A stretch of 64,000 bases of DNA, taken from assembly GCF_035046485.1 (NCBI RefSeq), contig NC_085136.1:220228853-220292852 (forward strand), read 5' to 3'. The position numbers were made by a program, and so were the translations under genes. The notes beneath the pieces were generated by a model. It searched no databases. It saw only the letters and a list, made by a program, of their open reading frames with translations, and had not been told where the DNA came from. Positions within the stretch are counted from its first letter, which is position 1, and each line of letters starts with the position of its first letter. The stretch is from Aedes albopictus (lineage: Eukaryota; Arthropoda; Insecta; Diptera; Culicidae). Below, one piece after another: positions 33,231 to 44,372 of the stretch.

Positions 33231-33619
33231 GGCGTAATTGTGGGTAAAAAAACTGCGAAAATTACACTAGTTTACAAAATAAAACGAAAGTCGTGAACTT
33301 CTGGTCAACGACCAAAATTTTTGAAGCATAATTTAGCGCTGATTTCGAAATTGTGCTTCAAAAATTTTTAAGTAGAACAGTTATTGAGCTTAAGCTCAAT
33401 GTCGAGTTTTACAACTTTTTAAAATATGGCATTTAATAAAATTCAAACATCTTACGTTTTGTTCAACCAATTTAAAATCTTTTTCCATAAATTAAAATCT
33501 GAATACAATACCATTCGATTATCTGAATGTAGGTTTTGCGTCAGATTGATGAAATTCAAGATATTGGTGAGTTTTGGGGACAATCTCCTTAAATTTTAGC
33601 AAAATTTCCAAAAATATAT
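33231..33619. other. AT-rich unassigned stretch with a hairpin
   Basis: AAAATTTTTGAAGCATAATT near 33315 pairs with TTGTGCTTCAAAAATTTTT near 33350 as an imperfect inverted repeat. Nothing else is recognised before the Pao LTR region. Confidence 0.45.
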
Positions 33620-34772
33620 GAAGAAAGGTTGGTAGAGCGAGAGGTTATAGGTAATCGACTTTTTATTTGTACATGGACATCCCTAGTACATGTCTCCGTC
33701 GGTCCGGTCGGTCCGCTCTCTTTCTCATTTTGCGATCGGTCTCGCATATCGGGGTCGATCGTTTGTGTAGTATTTATGTATAGTGAATAGAGAAAGCAAA
33801 TAGGGAAATCAGCTGCGCTGTAAATCAGTTAGAATAAACCGCCGCGGAGGAAACATCTCCTCTTATCGATCGCAATAAAAGTTGTATCATTCAGTGTTCG
33901 CGTAATAAAGTGTTTCTGTTGCAAAAAACGATTTTGTTTCAAGTGTCCGAAAGTAGAAACCGCGGCGGGCGCGAACATTTTGGTCCTTCGAGCCGGATTT
34001 GTGAAAAGGACACTTGTGTGCGGTTCCGTGTTGGAACCCGGCAATCTAGTTCAGAGTGAGCTGCTGTTTGCCAGTGCAGCAGCGTAGTGCGATAAGGGAC
34101 AAACAGACTATCAGTGCGCGAAAGCCGTCGGCAATAAATTTGCACGGCTCGGAAGATTGCGGGCGGAGTGAAATTTCCGCCGGTGTTAGTGCTTCCGAAG
34201 AAGAAAAGTCTGGCCTGTGCCAGTGAAAGTTTCCGGCGCCATCGCTGCAGCAGTGGCGCGGTACGTGGTGCGACAAGCAGCCAGAGAACTGCGGCGCCAT
34301 CGCGAGGAGGAGCGCGCTTAGACGAGGACATCTTGGACGAGCAGACCACATCCAGAGCGCCATCGTAGGGACGGAAGAAGCCCAGCGGAGGACGGACATC
34401 TTCATTTGGGAAGTATTCTGTGCATGTTGGGTGGAAATTGCATGTGAATGTAGCTGGCAATAAATGATTGAAGTGCATGCGAGTTGCTTTTCTTGTTTGG
34501 AGCATAGCCCTGAGGTGTCCGCTAGTAGTTTTTTTGTCTTGGTGTTCGCTGGATATGTTGGCTTGTTTGGTCCTCTCTGGTCGATACCCCCCTCGCTGCT
34601 GTCTACATTTTCGTCGAGCAGTCAAACTGTTTCTCGAGGTCGCGAATTTGTGGAACGTTGAGTCGATCGCGAGTGTTTTGGTGCAAGTGCAAGTGCTGTG
34701 CAGTGTTCAAATTTGATTGATTGCGCTTGGCGCAGTTAATTGCAGTGTAGTGCAGTGATTAATTAGTTAGTA
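33620..34772 (+). promoter_or_regulatory. Probable 5' LTR and untranslated leader of the Pao/BEL element
   Basis: The region before gag has a TATTTATGTATAG-like TATA area near 33770, AATAAA words at about 33834, 33877 and 33905, and TTTTGGTCCTTCGAGCCGGA at about 33977, a primer-site-like sequence I associate with insect Pao/BEL elements. This puts the LTR end near 33978 and about 800 bp of leader before the gag ATG. With no 3' LTR in the window the LTR limits cannot be fixed by comparison. Confidence 0.5.
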
Positions 34773-35319
34773 ATGGCCGATCTTCGCGCCCTTGCTAAGA
34801 GTGAGCGACGTGTGCTGAATACGCTGGAAGGACTGGAGAATTTCGCGCGGAGATACGATCCACAAATTGCAGTGCGCCTGGAATCCCTGGAGGCAATCTG
34901 CAAGGAGTTTTACGCGATTCGGCAACGAATTGAGCTGCTAACGGACGAAACCGCTGAGGATGAGGACGACAAGGATGTCCAAATGCGCGAAAAGGCCAAC
35001 CTGGCGACGCTTACCGAGTTCGAGGAGCGGTATTTTCGATTAAAGGCCAGTCTCACATCGAAGCGAGCTCCCCCACCACCAATTGCGACGACGTCCGGAA
35101 TCGGTCAACCTGGTGACCGGTCAGAATCCTCTTTTTCAAAGGTGAAGCTACCAGAGATTCGCCTTCCTTCGTTTGGTGGGAGGATTAAGGAGTGGGTCCC
35201 GTTCCGAGACAGCTTTTGCAGCCTGATCCATGAGAACAAGCAACTCAACGACATGGACAGGTTCAGCTATTTGAAGTCGGCTCTTTCTGGAGAAGCGTTG
35301 CAAGAGATCGAGTCTGTGG
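34773..35319 (+). pseudogene. Pao/BEL gag, 5' part, interrupted by an hAT-like element
   Basis: The frame starts MADLRALAKSERRVLNTLEG, a charged helical N-terminus, then KLPEIRLPSFGGRIKEWVPF and DMDRFSYLKSALSGEAL, the DUF1759-type capsid region of Pao gag proteins. The frame is open until the hAT-like insertion at 35320 and would stop inside it at 35342. The rest of gag resumes at 38368 in the same reading frame when one copy of the 8-bp target is counted. The gene was therefore intact here before the insertion. Confidence 0.85.
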
Positions 35320-35894
35320 CAGGCATTGCATTCATCATCTGATCAAAAGATCATCTTTGTGTGGAGGAAAGATTACATCCCTAATCAAAGATGGCACTGC
35401 AATGATCCATCTCGTCATCTTAAGATGATCTTGACCCATCTGACAGTCAACCGAACAGCGAGGGTAAAATGTTATTTTTTTTTTTACTAACCTGGTCAGT
35501 TTTTGGAACATCTGAATGTATATCGGCGATCTGGGATAACATGAGTATAATTTGGAAGTAGTGTCATTTCCGTCGTACTGTGGCATATTCGTAGGGGGAT
35601 GGTTAATGAATTTCCTGTTCAATTTATACTATAATACTGGGCCAGGCATAAGTTGAGTTCACTTCTTTTGCACCGATATGTTATAGCAGAAACCCCGACG
35701 AGTAATCCTTGAAAGGACATGCTTTTAGACTATCTTCTCGGAAAAAGTGGCTATCCGATTATACCTGAACGCTGACAAGAATGGATAGTCAAGGGATTTT
35801 CGAATTTTCATCATGGCTTTGATAATAAAGGCCCGTTCATAAACAATGTAGACTCTGAGGGGTGGGAGTAGTCTAGCCAAGGTCAACGAAAGTC

Positions 35895-36760
35895 GGGGCT
35901 CGTGGCGTAGTTGGTCACACGTTCGCTTCATATGCGGATGGTCATGGGTTTGATTCCCAGCCCCGGCACTTGCTATTTTTCGTCAGTTGTTCCTCACCGA
36001 GAGCGGCTGACACTGACCCTCTTCTGAGCCCCATGGCTCAAACGGACCCGGATACCTGGACATCGGCGAACTGCAACTCATAATGGACCCCCAATCGGAC
36101 TGGAAAGGAACAACGGCCACCTATCATCCTTGTGCTCATCATTCTACCATGTAGAGTAGAAAGGTGAAAGCAGCAGAAAGGCAACCAGTTCGATAATAGT
36201 AGTTTACGCAACAAGGTGCAGAATGAAGATTTTTACAGCACGAGTCGTACACTTATCCAACGAGGCTTGCCGAGTTGGATAATTACGACGAGTGCTGTAT
36301 AAATCGAGTTCTGCACCGAGTTGCGTACAACTTTTTTTGCAATTTTATAAATTACCACTTGAGCATAGTTTTCAACAAAACTTTTTCATCAAACTGCACA
36401 CTGATGTTCAGAGCCATGTTTAAGAAAGTCTGATCATAGCTGGTTATAACGTGCAGTTGTCACAATTTTTCAAACCTGCGACCAGAAAGCATCATGAAAT
36501 TGATCAAAACTAAAACAGTGCTGTAATGGTTCATTACGCAACTCAAATCAGTGCTGTAATGAACCATTACAGCACTGTTAATTTGGTGTGGGAAAGAAGG
36601 CCTTTTCCTGTCAGATTTGCGTGAGGTAAAACAGCCTATTACGATGAGAAATTGCAAAAAGTATAATAGAATACATCTAGGCTCTGTACAACACTGTAGG
36701 TACAGCTGTCAATTGAAATCGCTCACGTAGTGCTTTAGTGGACAATAGCATTAGCATTAG
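35895..36760 (+). mobile_element. tRNA-Met-like SINE, second copy, with insert
   Basis: The head GGGGCTCGTGGCGTAGTTGG, CTTCATATGC and GGGTTTGATTCCC (B-box) match the copy at 15460. The body matches to AACCAGTTCGATAATAGTAG (36206) and resumes at ATAATAGAATACATCTAGG (36663). The segment between is an insertion. The 3' part ends in a TTAGCA hexamer run near 36750. Confidence 0.8.
36207..36659. mobile_element. Foldback insertion in the SINE
   Basis: ACGCAACAAGGTGCAG near 36210 pairs with CTGCACCGAGTTGCGT near 36315. Between them CACGAGTCGT..ACTTATCCAACG pairs with its inverse, giving an almost full hairpin of about 120 bp. A second part (36331-36659) begins TTTTTTTGCAATTT and ends AAATTGCAAAAA. 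The two may be one composite element. There is no ORF. Confidence 0.6.
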
Positions 36761-37190
36761 CATTAGCATTAAGCGAGTCGCACAAATTCGTAGGTGGTAC
36801 AGTCCTAGACCGCTGTTATGAGGGTTGCCTCCTTCCCGTCCGAACCGAAGCACACAGATTTGGAACTAATCTCTGACTCTTAGACAAGACTGACGCAATC
36901 CTCCAATGGTCGAGCACTGTCCTGGCCACGTCCTTGCGACTGCTGAGGAATAGGAAAGGATTGTTAGTTTTGGACACCTATGAAAAATGTAGACAACTCT
37001 ACGATCTCTCAGGCCTAGGTGTCACGGGAATTTGGGTGTTGTTAGTGGAAGGGTAAACTCCAAAGGATACGCTTGGTTAACGTTCAGGCACACCATTGTT
37101 AGACTGCTTCGATCAGTTGTCTGCCCAATTCATGCTGGTTTACTCGTCATCTTGTTGGCATTTAGTTGAATTACTAGATTCTTCGGTTGA
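36748..37190. repeat. Probable dispersed repeat beginning with TTAGCA hexamers
   Basis: Four TTAGCA-type hexamers precede AAGCGAGTCGCACAAATTCG. I recall similar sequence as a common Aedes repeat; no second copy is in the window to prove it. It is non-coding. Confidence 0.35.
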
Positions 37191-37917
37191 TAATCTGAAA
37201 TATAAAATAATATTAACATCATACGTCAAATAAGCGACATATTAGTGATACGCTCGCCACAGTTGCATATTTTTAAAATATTATTTATATCGTACGATAC
37301 ATTTACCTGAATCCTGCTGAAATAAAATATTAATTAGCAGTACATTGAAACACAAATACTACAAAACACAAGGAAAAGATCATCAAACTTTGATCTTGGA
37401 ATATTTAAAAATACGGTAAATATCAAGATCAAAATTTGATTTGGTAGATCTTACACCGCAACGCACCAAAAAGGTCAACGATTCATACAGGTGTTAAAAA
37501 TAATGTTTGAATAGAAGTCTCCAAGAGGGAAAGATGTTCTGAAATGGCGGAAATGACCAAATATTAGTCTACCTAGTCTATGAACAGTGCCAAGATACAA
37601 TTTTCAAATCTGACTTTGATTTTTCAAGCCTTTTGCTTTCAGTTTAATAAATATGTACATATGTGGTGAAAAAAATCGGATTATTAAATCATTCCACATA
37701 CACGTTAACCAAGATGTTAACTGTAAGAACATAGAATTCCTTGTAGAATTCAAGAAAAGTTAAAGTACTCAAACTATGTACCTAATTAATTGTAGACTTT
37801 ATTTCATAAATTAATAATTGATTTAAAACGTTTCACATATTTGAAACTAGATTTGAAATCATATGGTAATATTAGAATTTTCAAAATGATAACGTTCTCA
37901 GTAACGTCTTTTTATGT

Positions 37918-38305
37918 TTAACGCATTCGTCTAGCCATCCCGGTAAGGGAAGTAGAATTTCGCGTTTCCTGCCGAAGCATAAAAGGCTCATCGAAAGAAA
38001 TGTACATAGTTAGATCTTCGAGCTTGGAGTGCTGAAAATTAAAAGAAGGCAATTCATTGCGTGATAGCTTTCAAATTACTCTATATTCACTTACCAATTC
38101 ATCTATGTGTACCGAAAACAGTAATAGAGAATCGTAAATTGCATCAGGCGTCTCCCTTGTATCGCAGAAACTGTCAAAGTGTTCGTCAACGATTTCTACA
38201 CAGTCTTTCCGGTTTGCTAAGATAGCGTTTTCAATCAGATGATCAGATGAGCAGAAGATTGTTATGGAAAGTTCAATCCAAGAGCACTGGGATGATCTTG
38301 TACCA
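37918..38305 (-). CDS. Two-exon coding fragment carried by the hAT-like element
   Basis: On the minus strand an open frame from about 38305 includes DHLIENAILANRKDCVEIVD and IYDSLLLFSVHIDEL, then a donor GAATTG|GTAAGTG at 38095. A 63-bp intron ends TTTTAATTTTCAG at 38032. The second exon continues in phase with HSKLEDLTMYISFDEPFMLR and ends in TAA at 37918. Junction, phase and stop are all consistent with real splicing. There is no start codon in frame within the element end, so earlier sequence is missing or the start is outside. I do not recognise the protein. It could be a remnant of the element's own gene or a captured host fragment. Confidence 0.45.
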
Positions 38306-38367
38306 TTCGATCAGTATCCCGCTCCAAAGATGGAAAGATGAGATAAATTGCAATGCCTGGTCTGTGG

Positions 38368-39293
38368 AGCTTTCAGCTGCAAACTACAGCGTGGCGTGGA
38401 AGGCGCTGGAATCCCGCTATGAGAACAAAAAACTTATAGTGAAGGCCCACCTCGATGCTCTTTTCGCCGTGGAAGGCATGCAACGCGAGAGTTACGACGG
38501 CTTGAGCAACCTAATCGGCGGGTTCGAGAAAAACCTCCAGATGCTGCAGAAGATTCTAGAAGACACCGCTGCGTGGAGCACAGTTCTGGCTTACATGGTG
38601 TATTCCCGGCTGGACCCTGCCACGCTACGGCAGTGGGAAACGCACCATAATTCGAAAGACGTGCCAACGTACCAGAACATGATCGCTTTCCTACGCAGCC
38701 ATTGTGCAGTACTGCAATCCGTCGCTCCCGTGAGTTCGAAGCTGAGCGGTTCCGACTATCGCTCATCGAAGCCATCCGTGTGCCATACCACCGTCAAACC
38801 GTCGAGGAAGTGCCCATTCTGCGGAGATTCGTGGCATCCCGCCTTCGTCTGTGGAAAGTTTCAGCGGTTACAAGTTGCGGAGCGCCTCGAAGTTGTTTCC
38901 AAGGCAAAGCTGTGTCGGAGCTGTCTCAGCCTTGGCCATTGGGCCCGATATTGCGACAAGGGAACCTGTCGTCACTGCCAGCAGAAGCACCACACTCTTC
39001 TGCATGGAGCACCAATCAGATCCTCCGTTCCACAATCGCAGTCAAATCCTCCGACACAAACCAGACAACAGCCACAATCCTCGCAACCAAGACCGAACCC
39101 GAGACCACAGACATCAAACGCTAGCAACACTACACCCAGCAACTCTCAACGACCGAGCACTCAGTCACCAGCCACCAACACTGCCACATCCACCACTCAA
39201 ACACACATTGCACTCCCAGTTACTCCCACACACAACATTCTGCTTCTACCGCCCTTGCCAGGGTCCTGGATCGTCACGGCAATATCATGCTAG
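38368..39293 (+). pseudogene. Pao/BEL gag, 3' part with zinc knuckles
   Basis: The open frame starts earlier, inside the hAT-like element (38247), but Pao sequence begins at 38368 (ELSAANYSVAWKALESRYE). It includes KCPFCGDSWHPAFVCGKF, LCRSCLSLGHWARYC and TCRHCQQKHHTLLH, the three Cys/His motifs typical of Pao gag, then a Pro/Gln/Thr-rich linker. The frame ends at 39293, while the protease continues in another frame from about 39250. Pao elements usually encode gag and pol together, so this is a frameshift, decayed or programmed. Confidence 0.85.
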
Positions 39294-42210
39294 CACGAGC
39301 CCTGCTGGATTCGTGTTCCCAGCACTGCCTGATGACGAAAGAGTTCTCCAGCAGAATGAATTTCTACGTGTCTCATTCATTCCTCTCCGTTCAAGGAATC
39401 GGTTCGTCGATCAGCACGTCGACGAAAATCGTCAGCGCTGTAGTTCGGCCAAGGTTGGAGGACATGTCGGCTTTCTCGCAAGAGATGCATTTCAACGTTC
39501 TCCCGTGGCTGACTGTTTCGCTACCGACAGCCAGTTGTAGCATCAGCGGATGGAACCTTCCCGAAGCAGCCTTCATCGCCGATCCGCGTTTCCACGAACC
39601 AGGACCGGTAGACATCATAATCGGAGCAGAGTATTACATGGACCTGCTTCGAAGCGAGCGACACAAGGCGACCGAAGATGGACCTACGCTACAGAATACT
39701 GAGTTTGGCTGGATCGTCTCCGGCAAGATACCCGATCACCCTGTCGGTGGATCGCCATCCTTGACTTTCGTCTGCTCCACGAACGATCTTCAAGACCAGC
39801 TCACGAAGTTCTGGGACCTAGAAACCTGTCAAAGTCACAGTACGCAGTCACTGGGAGAGTCAGCTTGCGAGGCGTACTTCAACCGTACAACCGTACGAGA
39901 CGAGGCTGGTAGATTCATTGTGACCCCTGAGAGTGTAATCAGTCGACTAGGTTATTCCGAGACAACAGCGATCAAGCGACTGATGGGAATGGAAAGACGA
40001 TTCGCAGCTAATCCCGAGCTGAAAGCGATGTACGCCGAGTTCATTCGCGAATACCTCGAGCTAGGGCACATGAAGCAAGTGGAACAAGATGCTGGAGAAG
40101 AAGTCAGGAGGTACTTTCTGCCGCACCACGCAGTTCTGAAACCGGACAGCACGACCACGAAGCTGCGAGTGGTTTTTGATGCTTCGTGCCAGACGTCGAC
40201 CGGCGTTTCCTTAAACGATGCGTTGATGGTCGGTCCCGTCGTCCAGGACGACCTGTCCAGCATCTGTCTACGATTTCGAACACACCAAATAGCCGTAAAC
40301 GCCGACATTGCCAAGATGTACCGTATGATCCGAGTCCAGCCCCAAGATTACCCGTTGCAGAGCATCAAGTGGCGGAACGATCCAAGTGAACCGCTTCGAA
40401 CGTACGAGTTGACTACTGTCACGTACGGCACCTCGTCCGCTCCATACCTGGCTACAAAATGCCTACAGCGTCTCGCTGAAGACGGAAAGGCGTCACACCC
40501 CGTAGCGTCTGAAGTAATCGAGAAAGACTTCTACGTGGACGACATGCTCACAGGAGTTGACACAGTTGACGAAGGTCGGCAGCTGGTGAAGGGAGTCATC
40601 GAGCTGTCGGATTCAGCGGGTTTCACGTTACGAAAATGGAACTCCAACAGCGTGGAGCTTCTCGAAGTCGTCCCGGAGAACTTGCGAGATGAACGTTCCA
40701 TCCTCGCACTAGATTCCGCCGAAACAGCGATAAAAACTCTCGGTTTAGCGTGGGAACCAGCTACAGATGTCTTCCGTTTTACCTTCCCCTCGTTCAACTG
40801 GACTGCGATGATCACGAAGTGCATTGTAGTCTCCGACGTTTCGCGCCTGTTCGATTCGCTAGGTCTGGTCAGACCTGTCATCATTCAGGCCAAGATTTTC
40901 ATCCAGGAGCTGTGGAAGCAGAGTTGCGGCTGGGATGACCCTCTGAGTCCCGAGTTACAGGAGCAATGGCAGGAGTACAAACGCAATCTAGCTGGATTGG
41001 AAAACCTAACCGTTCCCCGCTGGGTAGGAACCGGCGGTCATGCTACTGCCATCGAGCTACATGGCTTCTGTGATGCGTCAAACAAGGCGTATGGTGCTTG
41101 CTTCTACGTGCGAACCATCTCCGAAACGGGGGAGGTGTGTGTGAGGTTGCTGACGGCGAAGTCACGAGTCGCCCCACTCGACAACCTGAAAAGGGGGAAC
41201 AAGCGTCTCTCGACCCCACGGTTGGAGTTGTCGTCTGCGTTGCTGCTAGCCCATCTCTTTGAAAAGGTCGTGAGCAGCCTTGGCATACATGCAAGGTACT
41301 TCTTCTGGACGGACTCAACCATCGTCAAGTGTTGGCTATCGTCGTCGCCGTCAAGATGGAAGCAGTTCGTCGCTAATAGGGTTTCGGAGATTCAGTACAT
41401 CACGAAGGACGGTGTCTGGAATCACGTTGCTGGACTGCAGAATCCGGCGGACATCATTTCCCGCGGAATGGCTCCCGTACAACTGCAATACGAATCGCTC
41501 TGGTTCAGTGGGCCGTATTGGCTGAGGTCGGACGAATGCAACTGGCCATCAGCCCCACCGATCAGCGAAGACGAATTCAATCCGGTGGATCTCGAGGTCA
41601 AGACCGTCTCGGCAGCACTTCCAGTCATCCAACCAAGCGATATCTTCAGCCTCCGATCATCGTTCAGCGACCTCCAGCGCCTCACTGCCTGGATATTACG
41701 ATTCCGCTACAATTCGCAATCGGCAAACCGAAGTACGCGACGTCAAGGAGCCCTCACGAAACTAGAACTCGAAGAAGCGACGAAGGTGTTGGTTCGCCTC
41801 TGCCAGCAAGAAAGCTTTCCGCAGGAGTTGGCAGACCTGACGAGCGGCAGAGAAGTTAGAGAATCGTCGAAGATCCTAGCTCTAAACCCGCAACTTGAAG
41901 ACGGAATACTGTGCGTCGGCGGCCGGCTTCGTCACGCGTCAATCACGAACCGCCGCAAGCATCCGTACATCCTCGATCATCGACATCTGTTCGCTTACAT
42001 CGTCGTCTCGCACTACCATCGAAAGTTGCTGCATGGCGGACAACAACTGATTATTTCGACCGTCCGAGAACGTTTCTGGCCGACAAGCGTCTGGAATCTC
42101 GTGCGGAAGGTGCTTCACGAGTGCGTGCCCTGCTTTCGAGTCAGACCCAAGATCCAGGATCAGCTCATGGCTGACCTTCCACCGGAAAGAGTCACTCCTT
42201 GTCCACTCCT
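39255..42210 (+). pseudogene. Pao/BEL pol: protease, reverse transcriptase, RNase H, integrase zinc domain
   Basis: A long frame with an ATG at 39287. Residues 5-12 ALLDSCSQ form the Asp protease site. RT starts near residue 290 (RVVFDASCQTSTGVSLNDAL), with the catalytic YVDDMLTG near 415. RNase H follows (HGFCDASNKAYGACFYVR near 591, LELSSALLLAHL, FWTDSTIVKCWL near 672). The integrase HHCC finger is near 908-950 (HYHRKLLHGGQQL to CVPC). All catalytic residues visible are kept. The frame stays open to 42724, but beyond about 42205 it is out of register with the integrase core. Confidence 0.9.
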
Positions 42211-42857
42211 TGTCCACCGTCCAGCGCGTAGGAGTCGATTACTGCGGCCCGTTTCAAGTCGCTTACCCGCACCGACGTTCTCGGCCAGTGAAGATCTTCG
42301 TCGCCGTCTACATCTGCCTCGTTACCAAGGCTGTACACTTGGAGCTAGCGGCAGACTTGTCCGCTCAAGGTTTCATTGCGACCTTGAAGCGCTTCTCCTC
42401 CCGGCGTGGCAAGCCGAACTTAATCATGTGCGACAATGGCAGAAACTTCGTTGGAGCGAGACGTCAACTAGACTTCGTCGGCTGTTCATTAACCAGCAAT
42501 TCCAGTCAGACGTAGTCAGGGAAGCGAAAGGAGCAGATAGAATTCCGCTTCATCCCAGCGCGGTCGCCAAACTTCGGCGGACTGTGGGAGTCAGCAGTCA
42601 AATCGTTCAAGCTGCTGTTCAAACGGACGATCGGCACGCACACGCTCCTGTACGACGAGATGTCAACGATTTTGGCCCAGGCGGAAGCAGTTCTGAATTC
42701 GAGACCGCTGACGCCGCTCAGTAATGACCCGGACGATTTCGAAGCGTTAACTCCCGGGCATTTCCTCATTCAGCGTCCCCTCACGGCCATTCCGGAACCA
42801 GATCTGGATGGAATTCCCGAGAATCGACTGTCAGCCTTCCAAAAGGCTCAACGGTAC
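42204..42857 (+). pseudogene. Pao/BEL integrase core, frameshifted and with a stop; element truncated after it
   Basis: In the next frame the core reads QRVGVDYCGPFQVAYPHR, AVHLELAADLSAQGFIATL and NLIMCDNGRNFVGAR, keeping the first two catalytic aspartates. A TAG at 42513-42515 interrupts the same frame, which then continues RFIPARSPNFGGLWESAVKS with the catalytic Glu and LNSRPLTPLSNDPDDFEALT. Pao similarity ends near 42857, so the C-terminus and 3' LTR are lost. CTCCTTGTCCA is tandemly doubled at about 42194-42215, beside the frame change. Confidence 0.85.
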
Positions 42858-43723
42858 CGTTTTCTATGCGGCCGAAACTATGTAGTCGAGATGGGGCTGG
42901 TGTCGTTTGACGGCGCCGGAACTGGAAACAAATGAAGTCGGAACGGAATTGGACAAGGAATGGCAGCCATGTTTGAGCTAGAACAAGAACGATGGTGTGC
43001 AATCGAATTTAGAAATGAGTTAAAACAACGTAAGAAAACATTTTCGGCACATTTTACTTACCAGTTTCTTTGAGAGAAGAACACACTAGAACGCTAATAA
43101 TACAAAAGGTGACATAACTATTGTATTTTAAACTATTTTTCAATTAAAATAATAGCTTTTTTCATTTTTTCCACCAATCACCAACGATACCACACATTGA
43201 ATGATCACGTTTTGACAGGTGTGCGGAGTGCGCGTAACGCTTGATAATTTTCATGAGTTCAAGCTCATAAAAATGGTTGCAACGAATCATGATATCAGTT
43301 GCTCAGATTATGAAATTATGATTCGTGATCATAAATCCATAAAATGACAAATCTTTATGTTTTATGATTTGTGAATCATAAAAACAGGATCAGATTTGTT
43401 CCCGTGTATAGTTCATTTTGCGACAGCAACTGGAGCATCTGATGTTGAGGGACTCCGCCATAATATCAGCAATGTACCAGCACACGTTTTCGGTCACCAT
43501 CGAAAATGTCGAGACTACTTTTGCACTAAGTCGTCAGTTGAAAATGAGTGTCATATAGATTTGATCCAGAAATATTGGGTTTCTCATCAATGTTTAGACT
43601 ACTGTGATAATTTGAGAATCCACTGAATCATCATTTCCCCGCGAAATTTCACACTAATCAAACTTATTTTGTTTACCTGTCGTGCATCCGACGCCACTGT
43701 CACGAACTCAACCAAACGTGAGC
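42858..43723. other. Unassigned stretch right of the Pao element
   Basis: 43250-43395 is rich in CATGA, ATGATTCGTGATCAT and TTTATGATTTG words in both orientations, resembling a repeat end. A plus ORF at 43396-43626 is listed separately. The flank 43630-43723 continues into 44373 once the hAT-type foldback is removed. Confidence 0.45.
43396..43626 (+). CDS. Hypothetical fragment with Cys/His residues
   Basis: A 76-codon frame containing DVEGLRHNISNVPAHVFGHH, then RKCRDYFC. A pattern of N-x2-P-x-HVFG-H-x3-C-x3-FC is one I loosely associate with zinc-binding parts of some transposon-related proteins (Mutator-like), but I cannot confirm it. The right half contains four further Cys or His residues. 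It may be an exon fragment, as a short start context and no longer gene are visible. Confidence 0.3.
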   Translation: MFPCIVHFATATGASDVEGLRHNISNVPAHVFGHHRKCRDYFCTKSSVENECHIDLIQKYWVSHQCLDYCDNLRIH

Positions 43724-43731
43724 ATGCCAGC

Positions 43732-44372
43732 CAGTGTTGCGAATACTCACTTGCAAGAGTGATACTCATTTGCTTCTATCTCAGTCCAGAAGCATGCTAT
43801 CAAAAAATGATGTTAGAAGGGCTTTTAGATTGTTGTTTAATCTAGTAGAATAACTAGCCACAGAAGTCCAATGTCGCGGCTGTTCGTGTGACTAACATCT
43901 AGTTTGCCACGACCTTACAGCGTCAGCAGTGGTACTAGAAGTGTCAAGTTAAATTTGTTTACCAAAACAAAAGGTCCTCTACACGATGGCCACTAAAAAA
44001 AATAAATTATTGCAATTAACGTTATTAAAATAATTAAATGAGAAAAGTGACTACAGCGCCATTGGAGTTCTAGTGTATTTCTATTTTTAATCTAAAAGTT
44101 TGCCGAATAAAGTAAATGTCGCAGACGCATACCAAAGTTGTGAGAGAGCTGTGAGTACGAGGTGAGTAAAATTCGTGTAATTTATACTCACCTTGGACTC
44201 ACAGCTCTCTCACGGTTTTGGTATGCGTCTGCGATCTTTACTTTATTCGGCAAACTTTTAAATCAAACTACAATCTAAAACCCCTTCAAACATCATTTTT
44301 TGATAGCATGCTTCTGGACTGAGATAGAAGCAAGTGAGTACAATTTTTTGCTAGTGAGTATTCGCAACACTG
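43732..44372. mobile_element. hAT-type foldback element, 641 bp, 8-bp duplication ATGCCAGC
   Basis: ATGCCAGC at 43724-43731 and 44373-44380 flanks an element with CAGTGTTGCGAATACTCACT at one end and its inverse at the other. Pairing continues with small gaps for about 110 bp (GCTTCTATCTCAGTCCAGAA, TAGCATGC, AAAAAATGATG). An inner pair, AGTTTGCCGAATAAAGTAAA near 44097 and its inverse near 44255, encloses CGCAGACGCATACCAAA and CTCACAGCTCTCTCAC arms. The element can fold almost end to end. There is no ORF. Confidence 0.9.

Larger units (their letters stand above)
35320..38359. mobile_element. hAT-like element, 3.04 kb, in Pao gag
   Basis: GTCTGTGG is at 35312-35319 and 38360-38367. The ends are CAGGCATTGCA and its exact inverse TGCAATGCCTG. 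Near both ends AGATGATC/GATCATC words cluster, as in subterminal repeats of hAT elements. Inside are a SINE (35895-36760) that itself carries an insert, another dispersed repeat (36748-37190) and a spliced-looking minus-strand coding fragment (37918-38305). No full transposase with hAT motifs is seen. Confidence 0.85.

Noticed and set aside
34046..34625. Minus-strand ORFs of 119-228 codons over the Pao leader
   Set aside because: They are antisense to the GC-richer untranslated leader of the Pao element and carry no recognisable motif.
36745..36775. Telomere-like hexamers
   Set aside because: TTAGCA is not the insect TTAGG repeat, and only about four copies are present.
38851..39540. 229-codon plus ORF overlapping gag and pol
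   Set aside because: It is an alternative frame of the Pao gag-pol region; the conserved motifs are in the other two frames.
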